A stretch of 64,000 nucleotides of DNA from G963674685 sp964591275 (GTDB lineage: Bacteria; Lernaellota; Lernaellaia; JACKCT01): the NCBI GenBank assembly GCA_964591275.1, contig CAZQAE010000016.1, positions 9,961-73,960 on the forward strand, given 5' to 3'. Below the pieces are notes generated by a model. The model searched no databases. It worked only from the letters and a program-made list of their open reading frames with translations, and was not told where the DNA came from. Both the position numbers and the translations under genes were made by a program. Positions 51,023 through 59,789 of this stretch are shown here, one piece after another (within the stretch, counting starts at the first letter, position 1; every line of letters begins with the position of its first letter).

Positions 51023-51946
51023 TTAGAAGAACGAGATGACCAGGGCGTTGGTCCAGGTATATGCCACGCGGTCCGCCGGGACGAGCCCATCGACTTCAAC
51101 ATCAGGAGTCAGAGGATCTCCGTCATCATCGTAAGGGTAGGTCACGACGTTGCCGTAGGGATCAAGCTCTTCAACCGGGCCGGGAACGTTGGCGTAGGTG
51201 ATGCTGTACAGGGTCTTGAATGAAAGATTTCCCGTCAGTTTGAAAGACAGGCTCGTGTCGGATTCGACCGAATAGTCGTCTTCATCGTCAATGTTGTGCC
51301 GATAAGTGGCTTCCTCTGCAAAGAGAATATAGCTCTTGATGGGAATCGAGGCGATGAGTCGGGCCAGTCCGTTGTGCGTGGGATCCCAGTAATGAAACTC
51401 GCCGTCTTCGATCTCCACCTTATTGATCCAGTTCGTATCGACGAAAGCATAGCCGACTTCTGTTTTTAGTACGGCGTCGCTGGTTCCGAAGAAACTGTAG
51501 CCAAGACCCGCCTCAGCGATGTACCGTCCCCAGTATCCCAGAAACTCGTCGCTATCAGCGCCGAGCATTGTCCAGAGATAAGGCTTCTTGTTTTGCATGA
51601 GGTATCCTTCAAACTTATACTTGCCGAAATACGAATTGGCGTTAATTATGGGCGAGCCGCCAGGATACATCACGTCGCCGTAAGTGATGCCGGATGAAAG
51701 GATGCTGTTGGTCCATTTGCCGAAGCGGCTTAAGTTAAAATCACCCGTCAGCGTGCTCGTGTTGATCCGTTTTCCCGTTGCGGAATAACCAATCGATCCG
51801 GCGCTTGACCATATCGGAAATTTCTCGCCATCCTTCATGCCGTCGAATTTTTCAAATTCATGGTCTTCGTCAGTCTGCGCATAGATATCGCCGGCTAAAA
51901 AACCGACGAGGCCCAAAACCAGTGCCATTATTAGTGTTGTTTTCAC
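51023..51946 (-). CDS. DUF481-like outer-membrane beta-barrel protein
   Basis: 307 residues from a GTG with GGGAGG seven bases upstream. Signal peptide ends I-Y-A-Q near residue 24. Alternating aromatic strands (Y-L-W-T-M-L-G-A-D; A-E-A-G-L-G-Y-S-F-F; R-L-I-A-S-I-P-I-K-S-Y) and a terminal Phe (L-V-I-S-F-F) fit an outer-membrane barrel of the DUF481/YdiY type. Function of this family is not established. 27 nt upstream of mscS on the same strand, so possibly one operon ending at the mscS terminator. Confidence 0.75.
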   Translation of the reverse strand: MKTTLIMALVLGLVGFLAGDIYAQTDEDHEFEKFDGMKDGEKFPIWSSAGSIGYSATGKRINTSTLTGDFNLSRFGKWTNSILSSGITYGDVMYPGGSPIINANSYFGKYKFEGYLMQNKKPYLWTMLGADSDEFLGYWGRYIAEAGLGYSFFGTSDAVLKTEVGYAFVDTNWINKVEIEDGEFHYWDPTHNGLARLIASIPIKSYILFAEEATYRHNIDDEDDYSVESDTSLSFKLTGNLSFKTLYSITYANVPGPVEELDPYGNVVTYPYDDDGDPLTPDVEVDGLVPADRVAYTWTNALVISFF

Positions 51947-52420
51947 TTCTGATCCTCCCAAAATTGTGTTTGATTTTTGTTGCCTGCCCCACTGATATTG
52001 CTAAAGCGTTATTTGTAATATGACTTACATCATATTTAAGCTTTTTCACAGCCGCTTCCGAGTTCACGTCAGTGCTGAAAATCACAATATTTCTCCAAAA
52101 CCCTGTCGATAGTATCAGCTTCAGATTAACTTCACAAGAAATTATTGAGAAATTCGTCTGATCTTAGGTATTATTATCAGTGGTTCCCCTTTTCTTTTCG
52201 AAGCGACTTTTCCTTTCAGCATTACATTGCAAAGGAGAGGGAATTGCTCTCGACCTTCGTTACGCATCCTTTGCTCGCTTTCGCCTTCGGTGGCTGCGTC
52301 GAAGCCATAAATGAATGTGTGGAAAGCTTATGAATTTTCTCATACAATGCGCGGGCGGAGCTGGCGTAATGTCCAATCTGCGGTGGAGAACAAAATTTTC
52401 ATTTTTTTCATTCGGGGCGC
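51947..52420. other. Intergenic region, no supported gene
   Basis: About 470 bp between divergent DUF481 and GH31 genes. Short reading frames on both strands show no family features. I see no convincing promoter boxes or repeats from this window's families. Confidence 0.5.
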
Positions 52421-54157
52421 TTGTTGAAAATACGGCTTGAAATTTCTATTGCTCTTTTCCTTGTGATGGCCTTGCTGCTGGCTGGCTGTGCGATCCGCGT
52501 GACGGATGAGTTGGTCGAAGTGAATCCCGCCACGGGAAGCGAACTGCCGGGACCGGCGGGTTTGAAGGCGCCGCCCTGGCCCGAATGGATTTTGCAGCAT
52601 TGGGTTTGGGAAGACGAAAACACGCAGGAATCGGCAACGCAACTCGTGGAAGGATATTTGTCCCGAGGCATTCCCGTCGGCGCGGTTATCATCGACAGCC
52701 CCTGGGCGACGGGCTACGGCGCCTTCGATTTCGACCCCAGGCTTTTTCCCGATCCAAAAAAAATGATTGATGACTTTCATGCGCGGCAGGTGCGCGTGTT
52801 GCTTTGGACCGTTTCCAATATCAACATCGATTCACCCAATTGGAATGAGGCGCTGACAAGAGGCTACCTGGCTTCCGGGGGTCGCACGCTGAATTGGTGG
52901 AAAGGCGAGGGCGCCTTCATCGACTACAACAATCCCGAGGCTTTGGCTTGGTGGCACGAGCAAATGGACAAGGCCTTAGACCTTGGCATCGATGGTTGGA
53001 AATGCGACGGGACTGTTCCCCTCGCCAAACTGTGGCTCGGCATCGGCACGCAAACCGGACGGATCACAACATCCAGCTATCAGGATTTGTATTATGCGGA
53101 TTTTTTCCATTACACGCGGGCGCGACTCGGGCCGGGTCGCGTTATCACAGCCCGGCCCGTGGACAACGCGGGCTTGCCCTTTGACATGACTTACGCGAAA
53201 CGGGACATAAACTTCGCCGGGTGGGTCGGCGATCAAGACCCGACCTGGAGAGGGATGAAAACCGCGCTCAAGAATATGTTTGAGTCTGCGGAAAAGGGCT
53301 ACGTGTATTTCGGTTCGGACATCGGCGGCTATCGTGAAAACATAGAGCGCGAAAAAATCCTGTTTGTTCGTTGGGCGCAGCTCGGCGCGCTGTCGCCGAT
53401 TATGGAAAATGGCGGCATGGGTGAGCATCGGCCGTGGAGGTACGGGCAGTATGTACTGGGAATCTACCGTGACTTCGTCAAACTCCACCATGCGCTGATC
53501 CCGTACCTGTATTCGGAGGGCGCGGAGCTTTACCCCCAGGAAATTTCCGTCATGCGCCCGACCAGCCGCCGGCGCTACGAGTACATGCTGGGGTGCGATC
53601 TCTTCGTGGCGCCGCTGGTGGAGCCATCGCCGAAACGGACGATCCATTTCCCGGACGGCGACACCTGGATCGCCTGGTGGAGCGGTGAAGAATACGAGGG
53701 CGGCGAAGGAATCGAACTGGATTTTCCTCTTTCCCGATATCCGCTCTTCGTGCGCAAAGGCGCCATCATACCCATGGACATTCCGGCGAAGTCGGTATTC
53801 GGCCCTTCAAAAGATGATCTGAATCCGCTGACAATTTTTATTTATCCCAAAACCGGGGAGACGGAGGCGCGAAGCATCTACGAAGAGCAAGGACGCGGCG
53901 CCCGCGTTGAGGCCGACTATCGGGACGATGGCCTTACGATCCGGCTTTCGGCCACGCAGCGGCGATACGCATTTCGCGTGATGGACATGGACAAACCCCG
54001 CGCCGTGATCACGCAGCCCTGCGGCCCCTTGCAGGCCAAGGCGAGTTTCAATGAACTCTTTATGTCATCATCGGGTTTCTTTTATGACGAAAAATCCTGG
54101 GAGCTTTGGATCAAACCCGGCCCCGCGGACAATGGACTGATTGTCGAAGTGCGCTGA
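52421..54157 (+). CDS. Lipoprotein glycoside hydrolase family 31
   Basis: 578 residues. Lipobox L-L-A-G-C near residue 22. GH31 TIM barrel: H-W-V-W-E-D near 60, A-V-I-I-D-S-P-W, the nucleophile motif G-W-K-C-D-G-T (Asp near 192), and acid/base G-W-V-G-D-Q-D (Asp near 270), then F-G-S-D-I-G-G-Y. C-terminal beta-domain with R-Y-P-L-F-V-R-K-G-A-I-I-P. The N-terminal beta-sandwich usual in GH31 is missing, so the catalytic barrel is almost next to the lipid anchor. It could be an alpha-xylosidase, glucosidase or sulfoquinovosidase relative; the subtype is open. TTG start with GGGG upstream. Confidence 0.85.
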   Translation: MLKIRLEISIALFLVMALLLAGCAIRVTDELVEVNPATGSELPGPAGLKAPPWPEWILQHWVWEDENTQESATQLVEGYLSRGIPVGAVIIDSPWATGYGAFDFDPRLFPDPKKMIDDFHARQVRVLLWTVSNINIDSPNWNEALTRGYLASGGRTLNWWKGEGAFIDYNNPEALAWWHEQMDKALDLGIDGWKCDGTVPLAKLWLGIGTQTGRITTSSYQDLYYADFFHYTRARLGPGRVITARPVDNAGLPFDMTYAKRDINFAGWVGDQDPTWRGMKTALKNMFESAEKGYVYFGSDIGGYRENIEREKILFVRWAQLGALSPIMENGGMGEHRPWRYGQYVLGIYRDFVKLHHALIPYLYSEGAELYPQEISVMRPTSRRRYEYMLGCDLFVAPLVEPSPKRTIHFPDGDTWIAWWSGEEYEGGEGIELDFPLSRYPLFVRKGAIIPMDIPAKSVFGPSKDDLNPLTIFIYPKTGETEARSIYEEQGRGARVEADYRDDGLTIRLSATQRRYAFRVMDMDKPRAVITQPCGPLQAKASFNELFMSSSGFFYDEKSWELWIKPGPADNGLIVEVR

Positions 54158-54195
54158 CAGGTTTCTTCAACCCGTAATTAGTATAATCGTTCGTG

Positions 54196-54430
54196 ATTTT
54201 GCCCGCTCACTCATCGCCTAGCGGCGATTTTGTCGTTCGCGGCTCTGTTTCGTTGTCACAGATCAAGCTTGTGCCGGGTTGGCGAATTGGATCGCCGAAT
54301 TCCGAATCGTATAGAATTCGTTGTCGCAAATCGAAACGCAGTCGGGTAAGCGCATGGTATCGGCAAACTCTGAGCCGCGAATGTCCAGTCACACCTTCGC
54401 GTGAGCGAAAGTGTGACAATGAGCGGGCAT
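54196..54430. repeat. Palindromic dispersed repeat, copy 2
   Basis: Shares with 14040-14332 the strings CCCGCTCACTCATCGCC, GGCGATTTTGTCGTTCGCGG and GAGCCGCGAATGTCCAG, then CAATGAGCGGG. The outer ends (GCCCGCTCA / TGAGCGGGC) and the inner GTTCGCGGCTC / GAGCCGCGAA are inverted repeats. Contains an ATCGCC-TAGC-GGCGAT hairpin and a CACAC-TTCGC / GCGAA-GTGTG hairpin. About 235 bp, non-coding. Confidence 0.85.
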
Positions 54431-54444
54431 TTTTCTCTTTCCCC

Positions 54445-56217
54445 TCATTCGTAAATGAACTCACCGATCAGGTAGAAGAGATGGGGCATCATCCAGATCG
54501 TCATGCCTTCGACATCGTTGGCCCAGAAATCCACGGGATTCCAATTGTTGACATCCACATCGTCCGGCAGGTCGAGACCGATGAGAATCGTGATGTCATG
54601 CTCCGAGCCTACGCCGCCGTATTCATCAGGGATTGTATAACTGGCCGCATCGGGTGGAAGCATCGCAAAGGCCGTGCTGCACCACCCGATGCATTCGCCG
54701 GGATGATGAATCACCAGAACCGCATCGACGGCGTCCTGATCGATTTCCCACTGCACGGTGTGCGTGTTGGGATCATAGTAGGTGCGGTTCATATTGAAAT
54801 AGGGCGGGAAATCCGAATCGTCGAATGTGACGCCGTCGATCCACGTTTCCGAATCCTCCCCGTATTTGAAGGCGAAGGAGAAATTGGTCTGCGCGAACCA
54901 ACTGGAAACCATGTCGGTTTTCATGCCGGTCAGAATATAATCGGCGTCGGGAATCCACTCGTACTGCAGGTCCATGACGCCGTTGTCGGCCATGATGAGA
55001 TCCATCACGGTCATCGCCCTGTTGGGTATCTCAGCCCATAGAATCCCCAGATAATCCGCATCATCGGCGCCGTTGGTGATCGTTGCTGTGAAGGACTGCT
55101 CGTCGGGGATCCGCTCCAGTTCGATGTCCGGGTTGCCCAGCCCATCCCAGCCGGCGTTCAAGCCTGCACCGGGAATGGTGATGCCGCGTTGAAGCAGACC
55201 GGGAACAATGCCGATGACAGAGTCAAGAATGTCCTCGCCGTCCGCCAATCCCTCAATAAGGTCTTGCAGAGTCTGCAGGTTGAGCACCTGTCCCAAATCA
55301 ATCTTGAGCAAGGCGCCGCCCATCGCCGTTTCGGGTGCGTTGGTATCTATGGGAAACTGGTAATAGCTGTGATCCGGAATGTGCATGTTGATGCCAAGGA
55401 CGTTGAAAAGCAGGTCCGGTATGTAAATGTTGTCAGTCAGCAAAAAGTAATAAGCGCCCCAGAGGGTGGCGATGTCGATCTGATAGGGTTCCGGCGGAAA
55501 GAAGTTTTCCATATCTACGTGCATCAGGCTCTTGCGGGAAAAACCGGGGAAGGCGATCCCGGCGTACAGCGGATTATTGAGAAGATTCGCGAGATGAAGG
55601 AGGGTCGGAATCTGCGGATTCAGAAATTCGATGGGTTCGCCCTCTGACAAAAAAGTTCCCTGCCAATCATAGGCGTAGTCGATATCGTAGTGCACAGGGC
55701 GCAGTCGGAAGTACATGACCGCGGCATTCGCCTCATAAGCCCAGGGTATGTACTGATCTTTGAATGCCGACACGCGCTGGCCGCTTCTGGCCGGCGTGAT
55801 CTCAACCATGCCGTCGGCGTTCGTGTAATAGAGCTGATCCGCAATGATCGTCGCATTTTGAATCGGCTCGCAGGTGAGGTCGTCAAACACGTAAACTTTC
55901 AGCGTATCGCTAAAGGGTCCACCGCCGATCAGGTTGTCGCCCAGACTTTCGGGATCATTAAGCGTGCAGAAGGTGGAATTATATTCAACATCCATCGGAT
56001 CGGGCACAAATGCGTCGTCGTCTCCGGTGTCATCGTCGCCAGTGTCGTCATCTACGTCGTCATTAACATCATCGTCGTCAACATCGTCGTTAAGGTCATC
56101 GTCAGCATCGTCATCCGGCTCGTCGACGCTGTCCATATCATCGTCATCGTCGTCGCCGCAGGAAGCGAAAAGAATTGCAAAAAGTGCAAACGCCAAAACC
56201 AGAATTTTCGTTCCCAT
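54445..56217 (-). CDS. Large Asp-rich lipoprotein
   Basis: 590 residues from the ATG at 56217 with a strong AAAGGAGG site; an upstream frame extension to 56268 is rejected. Lipobox L-F-A-S-C, then an Asp linker of ~55 residues with V, N and T-G interruptions. A carboxypeptidase-regulatory-like region follows (L-K-V-Y-V-F-D-D-L-T-C-E-P-I-Q-N-A-T; Y-Y-T-N-A-D-G near residue 120), then a long mixed domain with S-F-T-A-T-I-T-N-G and W-I-P-D-A-D-Y. A small C-E/C-S cysteine set (C-I-G-W-C-S) is near 510. Unknown family; presumably surface-exposed. Confidence 0.8.
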   Translation of the reverse strand: MGTKILVLAFALFAILFASCGDDDDDDMDSVDEPDDDADDDLNDDVDDDDVNDDVDDDTGDDDTGDDDAFVPDPMDVEYNSTFCTLNDPESLGDNLIGGGPFSDTLKVYVFDDLTCEPIQNATIIADQLYYTNADGMVEITPARSGQRVSAFKDQYIPWAYEANAAVMYFRLRPVHYDIDYAYDWQGTFLSEGEPIEFLNPQIPTLLHLANLLNNPLYAGIAFPGFSRKSLMHVDMENFFPPEPYQIDIATLWGAYYFLLTDNIYIPDLLFNVLGINMHIPDHSYYQFPIDTNAPETAMGGALLKIDLGQVLNLQTLQDLIEGLADGEDILDSVIGIVPGLLQRGITIPGAGLNAGWDGLGNPDIELERIPDEQSFTATITNGADDADYLGILWAEIPNRAMTVMDLIMADNGVMDLQYEWIPDADYILTGMKTDMVSSWFAQTNFSFAFKYGEDSETWIDGVTFDDSDFPPYFNMNRTYYDPNTHTVQWEIDQDAVDAVLVIHHPGECIGWCSTAFAMLPPDAASYTIPDEYGGVGSEHDITILIGLDLPDDVDVNNWNPVDFWANDVEGMTIWMMPHLFYLIGEFIYE

Positions 56218-56291
56218 AGTGCAGCCTCCTTTGGACGAATCCATACAATGCAAACCAACATTATACAATTAAGACTGTTTGTGAAGCATTT

Positions 56292-57533
56292 TTAAAGCAA
56301 GGATTTCCAAACCGCTTCCACGCGTTTGAAAAGTGATTGCACTGTGAAGCGGGAAAGATCCACTGGCGAATCCGACGGATTCACCATGGACTCCTCGATG
56401 GCCTTTGTCAGCGCATCGACAAATGCGGGGACATCCTCCTGCATCGGCGTATCCGGTCCCATGAGGCCAAGCGGCGCAACCATGCGCAAATTCGCCCCAA
56501 GGTACGGGGCGAATCCCAGGGCGATCCCCGGCAACTGCGTGGCGACCAGACGGCACCCGCACGCCGCGGCTTCGATGAGCACCAGGGGTAAACCCTCGTA
56601 AAAAGACGGCAGCACGCACACGGCGCAGCGCCGCATGAGATCGGCCAGATCGTGTTGAGCGAGTTGTCCATGCATAATGACGCTCGTGGGCATGGCCTCC
56701 ATGCGACTCCTGATTTCATCGGCCTCAGAACCCGCGCCGCTGCCCGCGACATGAAGCGTAAATCCGGGAATTTTACGACTCAGACGCTCCACCGCATCCA
56801 GCAATTGCGGCAGACCCTTGGCCGCGGAGTATTTGCCGATATACAAAAGGCTTTTCGCGCTGCGTTGAACATTGTTATCAGTATGGAAAATTTCCGGTCT
56901 GTATCCCGCGCCGACGATGTGAATCCGCTGCGGCGAAATACCGAGCGTTTTATGCAATTTTTCCGCGTGATCTTTGTGCAGGGCTAAAAATCCGTCGTGA
57001 CGCCCGCAGCCTTCTTTGACTTCCTCTGCCAGGTGCGGGCACAGCGCCATCTGACGAAACCCTGTTCCATGGCAGTACGTGACGACCGGCACGCCGGGCG
57101 CGGCGTCTTTGAGCAAAGCGCCGAGCATCCATACATGATGGGATTGAATCAAATCAGGTTTCGCTTCCGCAACCACTTCGCGAATGAGCCGACGCCAGGA
57201 GTTTTTGTAGACTGTCATCTGCGCGTCGTTCATGGAGGAAAAACATGTACTGCGGTATGGCATGACATCGCTCATGCCGGGAATGGCAAAGTCAAGGTCC
57301 TGCCTCTCAAACACCATGGGGCGGAATCTGCCTGGTTGCAGACCGCCGATCTCGGGAATGGAATCTCCGTCGGCAATGGCGGCCACAATCCACTGATTCC
57401 ATCCGGTTGATTGCGCATGTCGCACGATGGCGTCCAAAGTGACGCCGCTTCCGGTGTGCCCAGGCCTTTGGGCAAGAATATGGACAATGGTTTTCGCCAA
57501 AGCAAACGATCCTGATCCGGTTGATCCAACCAT
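56292..57533 (-). CDS. Glycosyltransferase family 4
   Basis: 413 residues, GT-B fold. N-terminal G-S-G-S-F-A-L-A acceptor part with H-H-V-W and T-Y-C-H-G-T-G; C-terminal L-Y-I-G-K-Y-S-A-A-K-G near residue 230 and L-P-S-F-Y-E-G-L-P-L-V-L-I-E with the E-x7-E nucleotide-sugar motif intact. No membrane segment. Probably adds a sugar to an envelope polysaccharide. Downstream of it is the Asp-rich lipoprotein gene at 74 nt, same strand. Confidence 0.85.
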   Translation of the reverse strand: MVGSTGSGSFALAKTIVHILAQRPGHTGSGVTLDAIVRHAQSTGWNQWIVAAIADGDSIPEIGGLQPGRFRPMVFERQDLDFAIPGMSDVMPYRSTCFSSMNDAQMTVYKNSWRRLIREVVAEAKPDLIQSHHVWMLGALLKDAAPGVPVVTYCHGTGFRQMALCPHLAEEVKEGCGRHDGFLALHKDHAEKLHKTLGISPQRIHIVGAGYRPEIFHTDNNVQRSAKSLLYIGKYSAAKGLPQLLDAVERLSRKIPGFTLHVAGSGAGSEADEIRSRMEAMPTSVIMHGQLAQHDLADLMRRCAVCVLPSFYEGLPLVLIEAAACGCRLVATQLPGIALGFAPYLGANLRMVAPLGLMGPDTPMQEDVPAFVDALTKAIEESMVNPSDSPVDLSRFTVQSLFKRVEAVWKSLL

Positions 57534-57809
57534 GCGTGCATAACGGGCCGGAAGATAAATGTAAAGTGTTTTCGTAATTTTTCAAGAACACGAAGTATAA
57601 TTTGAATAATCCCTTATTTAGAACAGCGCATTTACTTATTAAAGACCAACTAAATGCCTTATCTGAGTCAATATAATACCTTACGAAATTTAGACAAACA
57701 TTAAAATATTCCTTGCAAGATAAAGTTCTCTATAGCATTGTGGTTAAGGGTGAGGCTAATTCGCCTTGGGGAAAACCCTGGGGTTCTAATGATGGAATGG
57801 GGGTCTGGA

Positions 57810-58835
57810 ATGAAAAAATCTTTAGTGCTGCTTATGTTATCCCTGCTCTTGACGATTTCCTGCGGCGACGCAAATGACGAAAACGATGAATCTGGCAATG
57901 AGGCTGATGATGACGACGACCTCAATAGTGACGATGATGACAACGACGACGATATTGGCGAGGGTTTGGGGTGGCCCATCGACGCCATCCTAAGCGAAGA
58001 CGGATCACTAATAGTACTCTACACAAGTGCGGGCGACGAATGGGATCATGGCATAAGCTCATCCCTCGTTTGGTTTGACGACGCCCGCAAACCCATTCGT
58101 CAAATCGAGGCCGGCTTGGATTTCCCCCACACGCTGGATGTCTTCGGCGGCGATATCCTCATCAGCGACTCGAATAACTATCGTCTTGTCATCGTATCTG
58201 CATCGGGCGACGAGGTCGAAGAAATCAATTTTGAGGATTGGGAGAACGATACTGTGGTGCCTAACGACGCTGACTTCACGCCGGACGGCAACATTATTTT
58301 CTCCGATCTTTTTAGCGCGACGATCAATAAAATCACTCCCGACGGCGAGTTGATATGGCAAAGGCACCCTTTCACGGGTTCCGGTGAGTTATCACACCCT
58401 GGGGACGATGAAATTCATGATCCAGACGAACTTCCAAACGGCAACCTGATTTACTGCCTGTCCCAATCCGGGGAAGTTGTGGAAATCGACGAAAATGATG
58501 AAGTGGTTTGGGCGTATAACGAGGATCTACTCTGGCCCAAATCCGTGCAGCGCCTGGAGTCCGGTTCGACGTTGATCACCGATATGGGGCATATCGTGGA
58601 AGTCGATCCGAACGGCTCGATCATCTGGCAATATGTGTTCCTCTTCGGCGGCGGCATGAACGCCGAGCGGCTGAGCGACGGCAATACACTCACCGGCACC
58701 AACCACGTAGCGCTGATTGCACCGGACGGAACGATCATCTGGGAACTGGAGCCGGCTTTCAACTCCAAAAGCGGTTTGGCGGTTAAACCCAATCACAGAC
58801 TGCAAATGCTGCGAAGCATCGGATATCTTAACTGA
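57810..58835 (+). CDS. Asp-rich lipoprotein with beta-propeller (arylsulfotransferase-like)
   Basis: 341 residues from the ATG at 57810. Lipobox L-T-I-S-C near residue 17 and an Asp/Asn/Glu linker to ~50. The domain repeats a blade motif: D-G-E-L-I-W-Q-R, N-D-E-V-V-W-A-Y, N-G-S-I-I-W-Q-Y, D-G-T-I-I-W-E-L, each preceded by L-P-N-G-N / L-E-S-G-S / L-S-D-G-N turns, and each pointing to an ASST/PQQ-like propeller. H-P-G-D-D-E-I-H-D-P near 195 resembles the H-x-x-x-x arylsulfotransferase region, but activity is not assured. A terminator follows. Confidence 0.82.
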   Translation: MKKSLVLLMLSLLLTISCGDANDENDESGNEADDDDDLNSDDDDNDDDIGEGLGWPIDAILSEDGSLIVLYTSAGDEWDHGISSSLVWFDDARKPIRQIEAGLDFPHTLDVFGGDILISDSNNYRLVIVSASGDEVEEINFEDWENDTVVPNDADFTPDGNIIFSDLFSATINKITPDGELIWQRHPFTGSGELSHPGDDEIHDPDELPNGNLIYCLSQSGEVVEIDENDEVVWAYNEDLLWPKSVQRLESGSTLITDMGHIVEVDPNGSIIWQYVFLFGGGMNAERLSDGNTLTGTNHVALIAPDGTIIWELEPAFNSKSGLAVKPNHRLQMLRSIGYLN

Positions 58836-58917
58836 CCAGAAAACCCCGATAATCTAAACCGGTCATAGCGCAAAGCGCATGACCGGTTTTTTTATCTCAC
58901 CAGAAAACCCCGATAAT
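58835..58917. repeat. 19-bp direct repeat flanking the terminator
   Basis: ACCAGAAAACCCCGATAAT at 58835-58853 and again at 58899-58917 bracket the hairpin. The second copy ends at the msrB stop codon. It looks like a small duplication, perhaps created with the terminator. Confidence 0.8.
58856..58893 (+). terminator. Strong rho-independent terminator
   Basis: AAACCGGTCAT...ATGACCGGTTT stem (11 bp) with an inner GCGC/GCGC pair and AAA loop, ending in seven T. It sits between convergent genes, oriented for the + strand lipoprotein. Confidence 0.9.
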
Positions 58918-59549
58918 TAATCTGAGGATTTCTCCTCTGATTTTTCCTCTTTGGCATCGGTCGTTTCCAGCTTCAATGCTCCTGAATTGATGCAATAACG
59001 ATTTCCGGTGGGTTCGGGTCCATCGTTGAAAACATGCCCAAGATGAGAGCCGCAACGCTCGCAAAGGACTTCGGTGCGGCTCGTGAAAAGACTTTGGTCC
59101 TCCTCAAGGGCAACGCTGTCGGCTTCGAGCGGCTTTGAATAGCTGGGCCAACCCGATCCTGAGTCGTATTTATCGCTGGAATCGAAAAGGGGTTGCCCGC
59201 AAGCGGCGCATCGATACACCCCGTGCTCTTTGGATGCGTTATACTCGCCGCTGAACGCTTTTTCCGTCCCTTTCTTGCGGAGAATACGGTACTGCTCCGG
59301 CGATAGTTTTTTCTTCCACTGCTCATCAGTGAGCTTTATTTTCTCGTTCATGGAAATACTCCAGGGATTGACATCCGTTTTCTTCGTTGAATTTTCCTGA
59401 TTTTTCTGGTCCGCATCGGAGTCTTTATCCGCCAGCGCTGAAATGGCGAAAACAGAGATCATGATTGATAATGCCAAGGCAAGAATAGGGTTTTTCCATT
59501 TTGAAATCCAGAGTATTTTCTGAATGGTTTTTTGTTCTTTTTTGTTCAT
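58917..59549 (-). CDS. msrB: Peptide-methionine (R)-S-oxide reductase, membrane-anchored or exported
   Basis: 210 residues from an ATG with GGAGG five bases upstream. A hydrophobic segment at ~20-40 (A-L-A-L-S-I-M-I-S-V) ending A-L-A-D is a signal peptide or anchor. MsrB domain: Y-R-C-A-A-C-G and C-E-R-C-G-S-H supply the zinc cysteines; S-G-S-G-W-P-S-Y and the catalytic R-Y-C-I-N-S-G are intact. Repairs oxidised Met-R in periplasmic proteins. Acidic Lys/Glu tail. Short of the MsrA partner in this window. Confidence 0.93.
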   Translation of the reverse strand: MNKKEQKTIQKILWISKWKNPILALALSIMISVFAISALADKDSDADQKNQENSTKKTDVNPWSISMNEKIKLTDEQWKKKLSPEQYRILRKKGTEKAFSGEYNASKEHGVYRCAACGQPLFDSSDKYDSGSGWPSYSKPLEADSVALEEDQSLFTSRTEVLCERCGSHLGHVFNDGPEPTGNRYCINSGALKLETTDAKEEKSEEKSSD

Positions 59550-59706
59550 CTTTTCCTCCGACATTCTACTAGCTCACCACATGCATTCTACAGGCGACGC
59601 AAGCAAGGAAATATGATCCGCGTCAGAGAATGAAGGTTTTTCAATTTTATCAATTCATCTTAGCGAAACCGGCGTCGCCTTTTTGCGCCTTTTGTCTCGC
59701 CAATCC

Positions 59707-59735
59707 TTGAAAAGATTAACAAAATTCGAGATAAT
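59707..59735 (+). promoter_or_regulatory. Likely sigma-70 promoter
   Basis: TTGAAA (59707-59712), 17-bp spacer and GATAAT (59730-59735), 54 bp before the lipoprotein ATG at 59790. The spacing and boxes are near consensus. Confidence 0.6.
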
Positions 59736-59789
59736 CCATGAGTCAAATGTATTGCGCCTTTAAACGGACTTTACTGGGAGGTTATTAGG

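Noticed and set aside
54193..55041. 282-residue + strand frame sharing G-D-F-V-V-R-G-S-V-S with a frame at 14093-14332
   Set aside because: The shared peptide comes from the palindromic repeat; the rest is antisense to the 590-residue lipoprotein gene.
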